Part shown: piece by piece, positions 23,417-35,900 of the stretch
Numbering within the stretch: the stretch's first letter is position 1
Layout of the letters: each line of letters begins with the position of its first letter
NCBI GenBank assembly: GCA_003116995.1
Contig: BDSL01000088.1
Span: forward strand, 62,001-126,000
Direction: 5' to 3'
DNA from: Yamagishiella unicocca
Lineage: Eukaryota > Chlorophyta > Chlorophyceae > Chlamydomonadales > Volvocaceae
Length of the DNA: 64,000 nt
Program-made: the position numbers and the translations under genes
Notes under the pieces: model-generated
What the model saw: only the letters and a program-made list of their open reading frames with translations
Databases searched by the model: none
Told to the model about the DNA's origin: nothing

Positions 23417-24871
23417 ATGGCGACAGGATCTCGCGCGCTCGTTTCGAGCGCTGTTTTCGTGGTGCTGGCTGCAGCGCTAGTGTGTGCTGCTTCCGCAAGT
23501 GCATCGACGTCTACTCGTCAGCTCAAGGCGGTCGAGTACTCTGAGGAGTTCCCACCGAAGTGCAAGTGCGAGCGCAGCCCTGATATGTCGCCCTACCGCC
23601 TTGTGCTCGACGCTCCGTCGCCGGCTCGCCGTCGCCTTGTCGAGGCGGATGTGATGAGCTACTGCTTCACCGTTACGGACACCGCCGCCTGTGACAAGAC
23701 GAACAAGTGCTGCAACGGCAAGCAGGGCGTGAACAAGATCGAGTTCGATGTCGGTGAGTTTATCTGTGGCAATCGCTTCTATCCTCGTGTATGAACAATT
23801 ATAATTATGAACAATTATAATTACAGCACAGTTGTAGAGGAGTCGCATAGTATCCGCCGGTCGGGGTTTGTGTATGTTCGTCCTCGCGATATATATCGCG
23901 TAGGTATGTAGTCATATCAATCAGTTTCACAAACGAATCAAATGCTGCTTTGATAGTGCTTCGTTTCGTAGAATTGTTACAAATCAGCGAACTAATTTGT
24001 CCGCAGACTGTCCCCGCTCGAGCTTTCCAGCTAGCATTTCTTACCCTGCACTCCCGCCTGCTGCCCGCGACTCGCAGCTTCCACCTGCAAGTCCGCCATT
24101 AAGTCGGTCACTGTTGACGGCGACGCGTGGTCTGCTTGGGAGTTCAACACCCAGCTGAGCGTTTTGCGCGTCACGAACCTCAAGAAGGACGCTGCGGAGG
24201 CTGCTGGAACTGAGGTCTGCCTCCAGCTCAAGACCGCGTCTTCTTGCCCCACCCTGACCAACTTCTGCGCTGAGGGCGACGGTCAGTGCAAGTACGCCAT
24301 CTTCAACAACGACCGCGACTGCTGCCCGGTTGCCATCACCACCCTGCCTACTCCTCCCCCGATCAACAACCCGCTGGCCCCCGCCTTCGGCCGTGAGCCT
24401 CCTCCGCCGTCCGTGTTCCCTTTCTGCCAGTGCCAGCGCAGCGCTTCGGGCTCGAAGCTGTACATTAGCCCTAAGGTCAAGTACTCGGTGGTCGGCGGTT
24501 TGGACAGCATGTGCTTCACCGTCAACACCACTGGCGTTTGCGACGCCGACTCAAAGTGCTGCGAGTTCATCCTGCACAAGCTGGAGATTGAGGCCGACGT
24601 TAAGTGCGCTCCGTCGCTCGTGTACACCACCGTTGACGGCGAGAGGCGCGCTCGTTTCTTCCAGCAGCGCCCCTACCCGGTCCTGAAGGTCACCAACATC
24701 GTTAAGGAGTACGCCGATGCCATCGGCACTGAGGTGTGCCTGTTCTTCAAGCCCAACACCTGCGGCACCCTGGAGGACCTGTGCGTTCCCCACGACGGAA
24801 CCTGCACGATGGCTCTGTTCAGCAAGCCGGGCTCCCTGCCCGCAACCTGCTGCCCGATTTTCACTATCTAA
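23417..24871 (+). CDS. Pherophorin (two pherophorin domains, short spacer)
   Basis: Pherophorins are secreted hydroxyproline-rich glycoproteins of the volvocine extracellular matrix or cell wall. Exons 23417-23753 and 24078-24871 (intron phase 1, donor GTGAGT, acceptor CTCGCAG) encode 376 residues. Residues 1 to about 30 form a signal peptide with hydrophobic core VFVVLAAALVCAASASA. Domain 1 (about 45-200) has CKCERSP, SYCFTV, KCCNGKQGV, EFNTQLSVLRVTNL and GTEVCLQL. Domain 2 (about 225-376) has FPFCQCQRS, MCFTVN, KCCEF, YPVLKVTN and GTEVCLFF. The spacer of about 23 residues is only moderately Pro-rich (PTPPPI, EPPPPS), much shorter than in pherophorin 2. An N-glycosylation sequon NTT lies in domain 2. 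TGTAA motifs at 25028 and 25163 are candidate poly(A) signals. Confidence 0.94.
23792..23823. repeat. AT-rich 16-bp tandem duplication in pherophorin 1 intron
   Basis: The unit ATGAACAATTATAATT occurs twice in tandem in the only intron of the gene, shortly after the donor. Confidence 0.85.
23885..23900. other. 16-bp perfect palindrome in pherophorin 1 intron
   Basis: CGCGATATATATCGCG is its own reverse complement. It lies about 130 bp after the donor. It could be a protein-binding site or a chance cruciform; no function is inferred. Confidence 0.8.
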
Positions 24872-27800
24872 GCCTCAAGCGTGATGGTGGAGTTTGTGCC
24901 GGATGTAGCGTGTCTGCTTGGACTTGTGTGATTGCGCACAACACGCGGACATTAGGCACACGGCATTGGAGTTTGCTGACGCAGCAGTTGGCAATGTCAA
25001 AAGAGCGGGAAGATCGGGAATGGACGATGTAAGTCAGCCATCCCACTGGGGGTTTGCGATCTGAAATGATGTCGGGTAGCTGCAGTGATGCTAACGCATT
25101 TTGTGGGCTCCAGTGAAGTCCTGCTGAGATGCTGAGTCTGGGCCTGCCTGTTCAGCGGGCGCTGTAATGTGTCGTCAGGCCGTTTAATGGAAATCTGGTG
25201 GCATGGCGTGAGGGCATAGCGGCGACACGTCTTGGACATCTGGACATCTTTTCAATATCTCGTGCGCGCATTGTGCATGCTCTAATCGAGCTGGCATACG
25301 CTTTATTCGCTTGGTTGAAAGACCGGCGACTGGTAATATGCTAAAAGTTGAGGCTAGGTATGCATGAATGCAAGCGAGCGCGCAGTAGCCTCTGACAGTT
25401 GCCGTGCAGCTGCGTCACCACAGTGCATGCAGGTTGTATCCTATAGGGGACTTCTTCCTGTCGAAATTACTTCTGGATTCTCTTGCTCCTGGCAGAAGTG
25501 TGGTGTGGTGTGCGAGGGCGCTGAGTTTCAGATTGTCGAGAGAGCTCTTGCCTCAGATGTGATGTATCCTACGTTTGATTGCAGGGTTGGCAGGGTTGTA
25601 GCGCCCTCGTGATGTGCTGTTCCAAAAACATTCCTTCCGGGATTGGGCGTTAATTTAGTGGCACCATTCTTTGTCCTGCTGTCGCATGACAAGCGGTGCA
25701 TACACTGTTAAAGATTGGGTTGTGTGCTCGTGAGATGATTGGGTTGCTGGCGGGAAACAGTTGTTATCGTTGCCATCTACTGCGAAACCCGTTGATGGTG
25801 TGCTCGTTGTCGAAGATACCTTCTTTTGTCGTCCTATCGACTAGATTACAACTGTAATAAGGCCTGGTACAAATGCCTCAGATGACAAAACCGCGAATTG
25901 CTTACAACACGTGCAAACACGAACTCAATGCCCCACTCATACTATCAGACTTCATGGATGCGCATGCGCGAGGTTCACGCAATCAACTGCCAACGTAGGA
26001 CGACGTCGGCTTGAGCAGATCCTACTTCTATCAGATATGACAAACGACGTGTGACAGACGTTCCAAATGCCGGTTTGCGTTCGTATTGTGCGGCCCGTTC
26101 GTAGCCGCGATTCCATTTTTGATTCTAATGATGCATCAGGTCAAATTGCTACCGCGCATGTAGGAGTAACACACGCTTGTCCAGGTCTCGTCCCTCGGCT
26201 CTACTCCTTATCTCCTTTGATCAAACCTCCCAAACGCAGCCGCACGGCAACATATCCGTAGAGTTTACAATTGAGTTGTGGGCAGGCTTTGGATAAGGGT
26301 TGGCAGCCCCCTTATCCTGCAGTACGGGTGGGAACGGCTGGAGCTCACTACAGGCTGTCATTCCCTGAACAGCTCATGACTGCTGAAATTACACCAACTT
26401 TGGTGTAGCACGTGTTATTCCCTTGTTGGATCAATCGTATGCGAGGGATGTTATAACCTTCGACCCAGTGGTTCGTAAAGGGCGTTCCGCCAGCAAAACG
26501 TTTCGACCTGGATTACGATGCGTTCTGAATTCACTATTTATGCGAGCCTCCAGCAGCCTCAGCCCCCTGCAAGCCAACCGCCTAATGGTCCTAGCTGTTT
26601 AAGATGTCGAGATGTCGGACAACTTTACTTACTTGCTCACACAGCGCCGGTAAAGGTAAAGGGTGCTATTATGCCTAAATGAATATCCTTATTTCTACAC
26701 TACGTGTACCTTCCGCATAATGGGTACGTACCCTAGTCGGACTCGGCCACGGCATTCCGGACTCAAGCAATGGCCATTCTGCAAGGAGGACTAGCTCATG
26801 ACTTCGGGGACCCTATTGCATCAAAGGAAGGACGGTAAAGTCCATTGCAACGGTTGCATCCGCGCCTATCGTGCCTAGCAACCGACAACATGTCCGCCCA
26901 CCACGTACAGGCCAGGCACACACGGTTGCGTTCATTGGACTTTAACATACATTTGAGTTAACACACTCTCCAAATTTGGTTTCCTGGTACAATCTCCTTG
27001 ACGTATACCTGGCCTTGGTATGAACGTCCTTTCCTTTTTTGGTTCGGTTTAGCTGGCACTTGACGACAATCCGACCGCCGTCAACGTCCGTAGTGCAAGT
27101 GAATAACGGTATATACAAGATAAACTTGAAGAATGCATACAACAGCGCGCGTGCATGCGCGTCAAGCGGTTGGGCTTGCGGCATCCTCCCCGTAAATGAG
27201 CCACACAGAAATTCCGAGGTAGCACATGCACGTCTATTTATAAAACATTTACGCGTTTTTTGCTCTTTCCACGATGCCTGCCCGCGAAGTACGACGTAAT
27301 CTACTTATTAGGCTCAATGCGTTAAGGACCCAGGTTGCCACCAACCTATTCGCCACCTTTATACCTTGGCGCGTAGCTCCGTTATACAAGGCTTTGTTGG
27401 GAAGGCTACAGTACTAAACCTAGTCCGACCAGCAGGGACAAGCCATGGCTTCCAGCGCATGGTGCGGGCACGACGACTGGTACGGCGACTGGTGGCTGGC
27501 CGCTGCTTAGGTCACATGCCTGCCTGTCCTCAGTATCTGCCGTTGTGCTGATCGTACCGAAGAGCCGTGTCCCTCTGCCGGGACGGCGACACTCCCACCC
27601 TCCTCCCCTGGGTAGCGGACGTTTGCTCGGATCTGCTGCGCTCGGCGTCGGGGGCGCCACTCCGGTCTCAACACGGGGCGCTCCTGGCTCCGTCTGGGGT
27701 ACCCGTTCTGTTTGGGTGGGTTCATCGCCTTTCGGGGCGCTTGTTCCTTGTCGTCATGCACGGCGCGTTTGTCGCGTGGTCAGGCGCGGGGTGCAACGTG

Positions 27801-28275
27801 ATGCTGCCATCACTATCGGCCACTAGTGGCCACCTCAATATGGGTGGGTGTCAGGGGCGTGTCTTCTGTTATCTTCTGGATTTTGTGTCTCCGAAGGGGT
27901 GGCGGGGATCCGAGTGCTGGCCCCTACACCGGGTGGCTGGGAGCTGAGTGCTGGCCATTCGACCCCTTCTTCTGCTGTATCGCGATACGGCAGTGATGAG
28001 CAAGAAGCTAACGCCAGTGCGCCACCTAACGCCATGTCTGACCTCCCGCGCGCGCAAGGAAAGCCGTCTGCGGCTTGTTAACCTGCAGCCCGCCTGCTGG
28101 TAGCGCCAGTCCGTGGGGCTGTGGTGCCGCGCGCCCGCGCCACCCAGCAACAGGTCGAGATGCGGCTTTTCGCCCGCACGCTCTGCTGCGCTCTGTACGC
28201 ATTGCCATGCCGGTGAGCAGCGGTTCTGTACTACAGCCTCCTATAGCATAGCTCTCGTCATTGCTGAGTAACGTT
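24872..28275. other. Intergenic region downstream of pherophorin 1
   Basis: Begins with the pherophorin 3' UTR. 25.2-27.3 kb is of moderate GC with short frames only. 27.4-28.2 kb is GC-rich with overlapping open frames on both strands but no domain. A near-palindrome (GCTGTATCGCGATACGGC) lies around 27975-27992. No gene is supported. Confidence 0.4.
25163..25167 (+). terminator. Candidate TGTAA poly(A) signal of pherophorin 1
   Basis: TGTAA, the usual volvocine polyadenylation signal, lies 292 nt after the stop codon. An earlier TGTAA at 25028-25032 is an alternative. Confidence 0.4.
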
Positions 28276-29005
28276 TCATGGTGCCGACGGCGCCTCGGCT
28301 CTAGGGGAACAGGAGGGGGGAGCGACCGGAGAGACCGCTGATTTGGACCTTACACTGCAGAGAGCACACAACCGCCGAAAAACCCGCTGCGCGGCGCCGC
28401 GCACCGCCCGACCCGGGCGACCGCGGGCCGCCGCGCGCAACACCAAAGCACCGGACACGCGGCGCGGCCGACCAGGCCTCAAAACACAAGTAAGACCCCG
28501 ACAAGGCCAGCGGGGACCCCGACGGGCCCCCAGCAAAGCAACCTGCCAAGAGAAGCCGGCGACAACCGAAAGGAAACCCGAACAACAAAACCGAAACCCA
28601 AACGCGCGGAGGGCTGGCCCCTTGCCGCACACCGGAACAAATCCCGGACGGAGGGCTGGCCCCTTGCCGCCCCACGGCCGCCCGAAGCGACGGCCACAAC
28701 GCCCGAGAAACCCCCACCCCGAGCGAACTCCACATCCCCCTTGACCGACACACGCCGCCCGCTGAAGACGCGAAGGGAGCAGCGCCCTATGGTCACCGCC
28801 ACCGGGCCAGGCCGGGAGTTTTTCCTGCAGGGGGGTGGGTGGAAAGTAAAGGCTAATAACGAGAAAAACGACAGTAGCACTCTCGCTGTGAAGGCAGAAT
28901 GCCGAAACAGGGAGAGCGCCCGAAACAATGACTCGAGCCATATGTACGGCTTCCGTACAGAACCGGGCTTAGAGGCTATGATCTCTGTGTTCCACCGCCT
29001 CTAAG
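28276..29005. other. Compositionally distinct block ending in two hairpins
   Basis: The plus strand is strongly A/C-rich (many CCGAAA and AACCC words) and stop-poor on the minus strand, giving three overlapping minus-strand frames of 123-221 codons and one plus-strand frame. None resembles a protein I know. A 22-bp direct repeat (core CGGAGGGCTGGCCCC) occurs near 28609 and 28651. The block ends with stem-loops at 28943-28959 (TGTACGG/CCGTACA) and 28968-29005 (CTTAGAGGC/GCCTCTAAG). It may be a remnant of a mobile element or a structured RNA; neither is shown. Confidence 0.35.
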
Positions 29006-29923
29006 CTGTAAGCATCGGGTGTTACCCAGCAGCCCAACTCCCACACATCGCGGCCCACGCAGCCGGAGCCAGCACGCATGATGACTCAGCCTGCCGCTGC
29101 TGCTGCTGCTGCTGCTGCTAGACCTTCAACCCCTGGCCCAGCTCATCTCCGGGCCTCTTCCAGGTGGCTGAGGTGCTTGACATGGGGGCAGCACCCGAGT
29201 ACTTTCACACCTGATGCAGCAGGGTACGGTGGACGATCTTTGGTACACGTTACGAGCAGGCGATGACTGAGGGTTGAGCAGGCAGCGCGCATCTCCTTGC
29301 AGGACTTCGTCGCTGCTCCCGGCTGGCTCGGAGCTCCAACGAGTATTTCGAAAAGTGTCAAGCTAAAACTCCGTGGTGGGGACCTCGAAATGGTACGACA
29401 TGGCAAAAAGGCACATCGTCGAGGAGCACAACCACCTGGGGAGCAGAGCCCGGCCTTGAATCCTGGGCCGAGGCCTCACCGCTCTAAGGCGCCACGGATC
29501 GTCCCTGGTTGGCCGGCTGTCCCAGGGGTACAGTTGCAGCCTGGCTGTGGCAAGGTGGCGGTAGGAAGGTGCCCTCTTTGCAACCCGCAGGAAGCAAGTC
29601 GGTGTCAAAGATGACATGGGTGCGCCAGGACGGCCGTCAAGCCGGGGCAGGAACGAAGGAGGGCAGTACAGGGGCAGGCAAAGTGGTTGCAAAGTGGTTA
29701 GCACGCATTGGCGATATGCAGTAAAGATACAGCGCAGTGCCTTAGCGAGGTTTCCCGTCAGGTGTATTGTGGTGAGACGCATTCATGTATCGATCGCGAT
29801 GTACGCGCCATACCCGCACGCCGCACACGATGCCGTTGCCATGTCGTACAGTCACACTTGCCGAGCAGAACAGGCTAACGACAACGCCTGCTATAAACAT
29901 AACTTAAGTGACATATATCAATC
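29006..29923. other. Upstream region of the SWAP gene
   Basis: Contains a CTG trinucleotide run at about 29096-29119 and no convincing exon. A TATAAA lies at 29892-29897, only 32 nt before the SWAP start codon, more likely 5' UTR than a promoter. Confidence 0.35.
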
Positions 29924-32900
29924 ATGAGCGGTCGTGGCGGCCATCGGCGGGCCGCCACAGGCAGGTTTGCGGGCTTTACCAGCCAGAACGTGTCGGACCA
30001 CGACAGCTTGTATGTTTTGGGCTTAACTGCAACACTTTTGCGGGATGAGGAGGCAGCACAATTGATAGAAGAAGGCAAACACCTGCAGCAGCACGTTGGC
30101 GGTGGCCTAGTGGATCGATTTGACGCGCGGTTGCTGTTGGATAGCATTCCCCTACCGCCCTCAAAAGATAAAAAGCGTGTCGATAGCACTGAGGAGCAGG
30201 AGCTGGATGAGGAACGCTATCGGGACTTGGACCCTACTCGCGAGCATGAGCTGGAGGCGGGGTTCTATGGCGTCGTGGCAGGCTTGGACGGTGAGAATCG
30301 TCTCAATTTGGACGGTTAGCGCCACAGTGCTGCTCACTTCATCGTCGTGTTGAGGTCCTTCCCACTGTTCCCGCCCCACAAGTCCGCTCACCCGAGCGCT
30401 TTATTTTCAGGAGCCAGCATCATCCAGCCACGTGGAGCTCTCAACCTCGCTCTTGGGGCCCTGGTGGACCGCGCGGCTTGAGGCACAGGATAGCAATCGC
30501 CCATTTCGCTCGCCATCGCCCCAATGTACTTTGACCGTTTCGGCAAACCATCAGTGCACCCATGTACCCCTCGCTCAGCCCCATCCAGCTCTCCTGCCCA
30601 CACCGTTGCCTTCCGATATCTTCTCGGCCCTGCGCGCACCTCGCTGACACCGGTCCCGCCGCCTGCTTAACCAGGCCATCGTGGCAGAAACCCCGACGGC
30701 TCCGCCAGTGGCAACGACGATGTGCAGCAGTCCGAATCCAGCAGCAGCGGCAGCAGCAGCGGCAGCAGCGACGATGACGACACCGACTCGGGCGCCGGTG
30801 ACCCAGGTGCTGGGGGCGGGGACGGCGAGTTTTTGCCGCCGCATCTCAGCCGCTACGCGGCGTTCGCGTTCAACTACGGAGGCGCGCATGAGGGGGCTGA
30901 GGCCCGGGGCGAGGGTCTGCCAGATCAGCAGGAAGGTGGGACGAGTTGCTGGCTCGCTGTGTTGGTGGCTCGCAGTGTTCGTAGCTCGCAGTGTTGGGGG
31001 CAATCGGGTGGTCCTGCTGCCGCCATCGAGCCGCGTGGGGATGTTTCAGGCGGAGGGCAGGGCAGGAGGGGAGGGAGGGGCGGGAGGGGGAAAGGGGTTG
31101 AAAGCGACCACGGTGTCTGGTCAGTGCAGCGCGGGCACGACCCAGCGGGAATCTGCGAGGACGGTCGGCGGGAGGAAAACAGCATCAGCGAATTGTGGTG
31201 GCGCGAGGGAGGCGGGGAGCGGCTGGGTGGCGCGAGGGAGGCTGTGTGTTGGGGGGATTTCTGATGTAGGCAAGCGGACTATGGGAAGGGGCAAGCGCGG
31301 GGGCGGGGGGCCTTGCAAGCACGCCGGGAGAAGGGGAGGACTTGCTTGCTTGCTTCTAGTGGTGATTTGACGGCCGACGATAATGATGTTGGTTGGAAGT
31401 AGAGGCAGCCAGTTGGATCAATCAGCTCCAACCGCCGTTCGCTGCACTTGACGTGCTGGCGGCTTCAAACACGCGTGCATCCGTTTCTTTGCGCGCAGGC
31501 GGCGGTGCTGACGAGGACGAGGACGAGGGCGAGGGACCTGCCGGCAACAGCAGCGGCAGCGGCGAGGGGCAGGTGGGGGCCGCTGGTGAGGCGCATGGTG
31601 GAGGTCGTGGAGGTACGACGGTGGAGGAAGAGCCGTACGTGCCGTTGTTCGCCGTACCGCCTCACCTGGAGCCGCACCTCCCGGACAACCAGCGCCTGCA
31701 CAGGGTGGGTACTTGGGGGCTGGTGGGCAGTTGGAGGCTGGGCAGTTGGGGGCTGGTGGGCAGTTGGGGGCTGGTGGGCAGTTGGGGGCTGGTGGGCAGT
31801 TGGGGGCTGGTGGGCAGTTGGGGGCTGGTGGGCAGTTGCGGGCTGGTGTCTGTTGCGGCTTGCTGCGCAGCCCCAACATTCAAAATTCAAACATGCTTGC
31901 TGCTCCAGACCATGTTTGCTGCTCCAGACAGCACCACACCGGTCGGCCCCCTCGCCTGCCCCTCCGCCTTATCCCCCTCCCCTGCCCCTACCCCCTCCCC
32001 TGCCCCCGCCTGCCCCTCCGCCGCCAGCTCCTGGTCCGCACTGCCCGCTTCGTGTCGGCTAACGGCGACCAAGTGGAGGTGCTGCTGAGGGTGCGGCAGG
32101 TGAGAGAGGGAAGGGCCTGCCCTAACTAACCCCGCAGAAATCCCTCGACCAGCCCCTGCCTTGTACCTCCGCCACCCCCCTGGACCGCAATATTCACCGC
32201 CTTGGTTTGTCGGCCGTGGATTCGCGGATTCTCTTTAAACCCCCCTTGCTCCCCGCCCCCTGTTCTAAACAGTTTCTTCTGGCATCCACGGGTCTTCCTC
32301 GAAAGCCCCCGAGGCATCCACCCGCCCAGCCACCACCCGCGCACGCCAACACAGCCCTCAGCCTCGCTGCTGACTGCCCTGCCCCTATCAACCTCGCTGC
32401 TGACTGCCCCGCCCTTATCAACCGTTCGTCTCCTCAACCAAGCTCTCCAGCATGCACCTCGAAACGTCTGTCCTAAACGGTTCTTCTCGCGTCCACGGGC
32501 CTTGCTCGCAAGCCCCTACCAACTGTCAACCGCCCAACCGCAGGCCAACAACCCCAACTTCGTCTTCCTGCTGCCTGGCCACCGCACCTTCCCCTACTAC
32601 CGCTGGCTGGTGGAGGCGGCCCCCTTGGAGCTGGCGGCCCGGAACACCGCGCCCGAGTCGCTTGACGGGGCAGATGGCGCCGCCGCCGCCGGTGACGGGG
32701 GTTTGTCAGACGCCGCCCGTCGTACCTCCGGCAGCGGCGGCGGCGGGGCGTTGGACGCAGAGGCTGTCGTACGTGTCGTACCTGACGACCTGGCGTCGTA
32801 CCGACCAACGCGTGGGATCAACCCGGCCCCAGAGGTGCCTGCAGCCGGCCCTGCCGCCGGCGCCGACGGTTCCGGCAATCCGGTTCCGGAGCCGAAGCGC

Positions 32901-35900
32901 GCGGACCAGTTCGTGGAGGCAGCAGCCGAGGCCGGTGGCATAGAGGAGGAGGAGGAGGCCCCCCTGGAGTACGGGCCGCAACTGCCTCCGCTACCCGAGA
33001 CACGCGTCCACAAGCCGCGGCGGCGGCGCAGCGGCAGTGGCGGCGGCACAGCGGCGCCGCGGGCGCCTACGCCCCCGGCGGCTGCTCACGCCGGCTCCGG
33101 AACCTCCTTCGCGCCACCACCGTACCCCCATGCCGCCACCCACTACGCCACCGCACTGGCTCCGCCGCCCTACCACCACCCTTACCCCCACCATCCTCAC
33201 GCCCTCCACCACCCAGTAACCTACTCCGTCAGCCAGGTGCCGCACCCCGCGTACCCCGCTGCCCTCGGGCACACCACCGCCGCCGCTGTCGAGCCCGCGG
33301 CGCCATTAGGATGCGACTCGCTCGCCGCCCCGGAGCAGCCGCCGCCAGTGACCAAATCCATCATCGACAAGCTGGTGCTGTACGTGGCGAAGAATGGCAT
33401 TGGTTTCGAAGCTGTCGTACGGCAGCGCGAGCGCGCAAACCCCGCTTTTTCGTTCCTGCTGCCGTGGGGCGCACACCACTCGTACTACCGCCGGCGGTTG
33501 GAGGAGGCCCTGGGTGTTGAGGTGGTGGTGGCGGCCCTGGGTGGCGGCGGCGCCGCCGCCACCAGCACCGCCAGCGCCACCAGCACCGCCAGCGCCACCA
33601 GCGCCAGGGCTCATGAAGCCAAGGCCGGGGGTCAGGGCGGTGCTGCGACCATCGATGCTGGGAGCAGGGCGGCAATGGACCTGGCGCCTGATGCGGCTTC
33701 GGAGCCTGCTGCTGGGAGAGATGCTGGTGACGGCGGCAGGGGCAATGATGGGAGCGGCGGGGACGGTCGCGAGGCCCTCGCTGGGTCCGATGAGCCGCTG
33801 GACGCCGGAGGCGGCGACGGGGGTGCCGAAGTGGGCGAGGGGGCGCCAGCGGGGTTGGCAAGGCAGGCCGCTGGGTTGGCACAGAGCGGTGCGAACGAGC
33901 CGGCGGCGGCATCCACAGCGACCGCCGGCGCCGTTGCTGCGCGAGGTGGCGCCAGCAGCAGCAGCCTGCCTCGGGCCGCCGCCGCGGGTGTGGTCCCGGC
34001 CGCGGCGGCCAAGGTGGTGATCCGCGCCAACCCCAAGCTGGCGACGGCGGCCTTGAGGCCGCCCAGACCGCCCCCCACCGCCGCCGCTGCTCCCGCCGCC
34101 GCCGCCGCAGCAGCAGCAGCAGCAGCAGCTGCTGCTGCTTCAGAAGATGATCGTCATGTCGCAAGTGCAGCTGCAGGTGCCGCCGCCGCCTCGGGTGGAG
34201 CGGAGCCGCCAGGTGCTGATGCTGATGCTGATGGGGGAAAGGGCGGCGCGTTAGTGGAAGGGGCGCAGGCGGCGGGGCCTCAGCAGCGAGCGACGGGGGC
34301 GGAGGACGAGGGCGCGGGCGAGCAGGGGGCGACGACCTCTGGCGCAGCGGAGGCGGCGGGAGCAGCAGCAGCAGCAGCTGGGCCCGGGGAGGTAGACCGC
34401 GGTGCTCCGGAAGGTGGCGGAGTGGTGGCGGCGACGGAAGACGGGCAGGGTGGTGGTGGTGGTGATGGTGGTGACGTCATCATGGTGTTCGAGCGGATGG
34501 AGGGTTCCGACTCGGATTCGCATTCCAGCTCGGATTCAGGATCCAGCTCGGCGTCCGATCCGGACTCGGGCTCCGAGGGTGGCGGCGGAACGAGTGACAG
34601 CGGCCTCAGCGGCGGCGCTGGCGGCGACGGCGTCGGAGTACGGCAGCGGCGGCGGCGCCACCGGCTGGGCTCAGTTAACGCCGCTGAAGCAGCCGCTGAC
34701 CCGAAGGTTGTGCTGCCCGGTGGCGCAGCGCATGCTGCCGCCACCGCCGCCGCCAATCCGGAGGCGGCCTCCCGGTTGGAGGCCCGCCGCCAAGCCGCCA
34801 GGTTGCTGCTGGCGAAAGCCAAGGCGCAGCAGGAGGTCGCGGCGGCGGCCCAGCGGACCCGCGCCATCCACCACCACCGCCACTTCTTCCTGCGGGCAGC
34901 TGACGATGAGGACGCGGCTGCGGCCGGCGGCGGCGACGAGAGGCTTCCGGTGCCTGTCGGCGCCGTGGCTGCCGCGCTGGCGGCCCGGGCGGGTGGCTCC
35001 GCCGCAACGCCGGCGCCGCCTACACCCACAGGTGGGGCCTCTGCCGCTGAGGTGCTGGCGCTGGAGCGGCTCATGGCCCGGCAGAAGGAGCAGCAAGCCA
35101 GGCTGCAGCAGCAGCAGCAGGAGGCCAAAGCCAAAGTGCAGCAGCAGCAGCAACAAGAGCCTCAAGCACAGGACAAGTCGAATGTGGCCGTTGCGGCTGT
35201 AGCTCCCTCGGGACAGGCCAAGACCGCGGCTCCCTCGTCCCAGGGCAACGCAGCCACAGCGCCCACTACCGGTGTAGTCGCCAGCGGCGCCACTGCTGGT
35301 CAGTTTGCAGCCGGAGCAGGCGGCGGCCTCTTCGCGCCCGCTGCTGCTGCGCTGCCTGCCGCCGCCTCCAGCTCCGTGGGACTCCCCGCCGCATCCTCCT
35401 CGCTGGCGGCGCTGAGGGACCTGGTGGCGGCGGCCGCGGCGGCGGCGGCGCAGCACAGGGCGGCGTTCGAGGCGATGCTGCGAGACCCGTCGCAGGTGGG
35501 GTGTCAGCGTGTGACCGTGTTAGGGGGAGGGCCCGGGTGTCGGGACTGACGGGGTGGGTTGTGAGCGTGCGAGGGGAGGCCCGGGTGTCGGCACTGACGG
35601 TGGCGGGGCGCATTGCTGTGTGTGCGCAGCGCTACGTGCTGTGGCTGGGAGCGCGGGGCGGGGCAGGGCGGGGCGGGATGGTTCGTGCGGAGGCGCTAAA
35701 CAAGTGGAGGGCTGGTGCGGGGGCACGGACGCGGGCGATAATAGCAGGGGGGTGCTGGATGAGAAGGACAGCTTTGCAATCAGGTGTGCGCTGATAGGTG
35801 CGCCAAGAAGGGCCTTACCCTCCCTCCCTGCGCAGCTTCCCCCGCCGGCGGGGAGCTAGAACGGCCAGCCAGGCGAGCCCCCTCCTGACACGAGGGGCAT

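Noticed and set aside
28276..28941. 221-codon minus-strand frame, possible mobile-element protein
   Set aside because: No reverse transcriptase, integrase or nucleic-acid-binding motif is visible, and two other frames on the same strand are equally open.
28936..28970. GAGCC-hairpin resembling group II intron domain V
   Set aside because: The stem lacks the catalytic AGC/bulge arrangement and length of domain V, and no intron-encoded protein is nearby.
32202..32543. Plus-strand open frame continuous with the large SWAP exon
   Set aside because: It precedes the acceptor at 32543 and encodes a Pro/Ser-rich stretch unlike SURP. The SURP1 homology jumps from 32099 to 32544, so this part is intron.
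35630..35790. Extra SWAP exon after a CGCAG acceptor
   Set aside because: It lacks a donor in the required phase before a stop. Direct joining of 35495 to 36016 keeps phase 0 on both sides.
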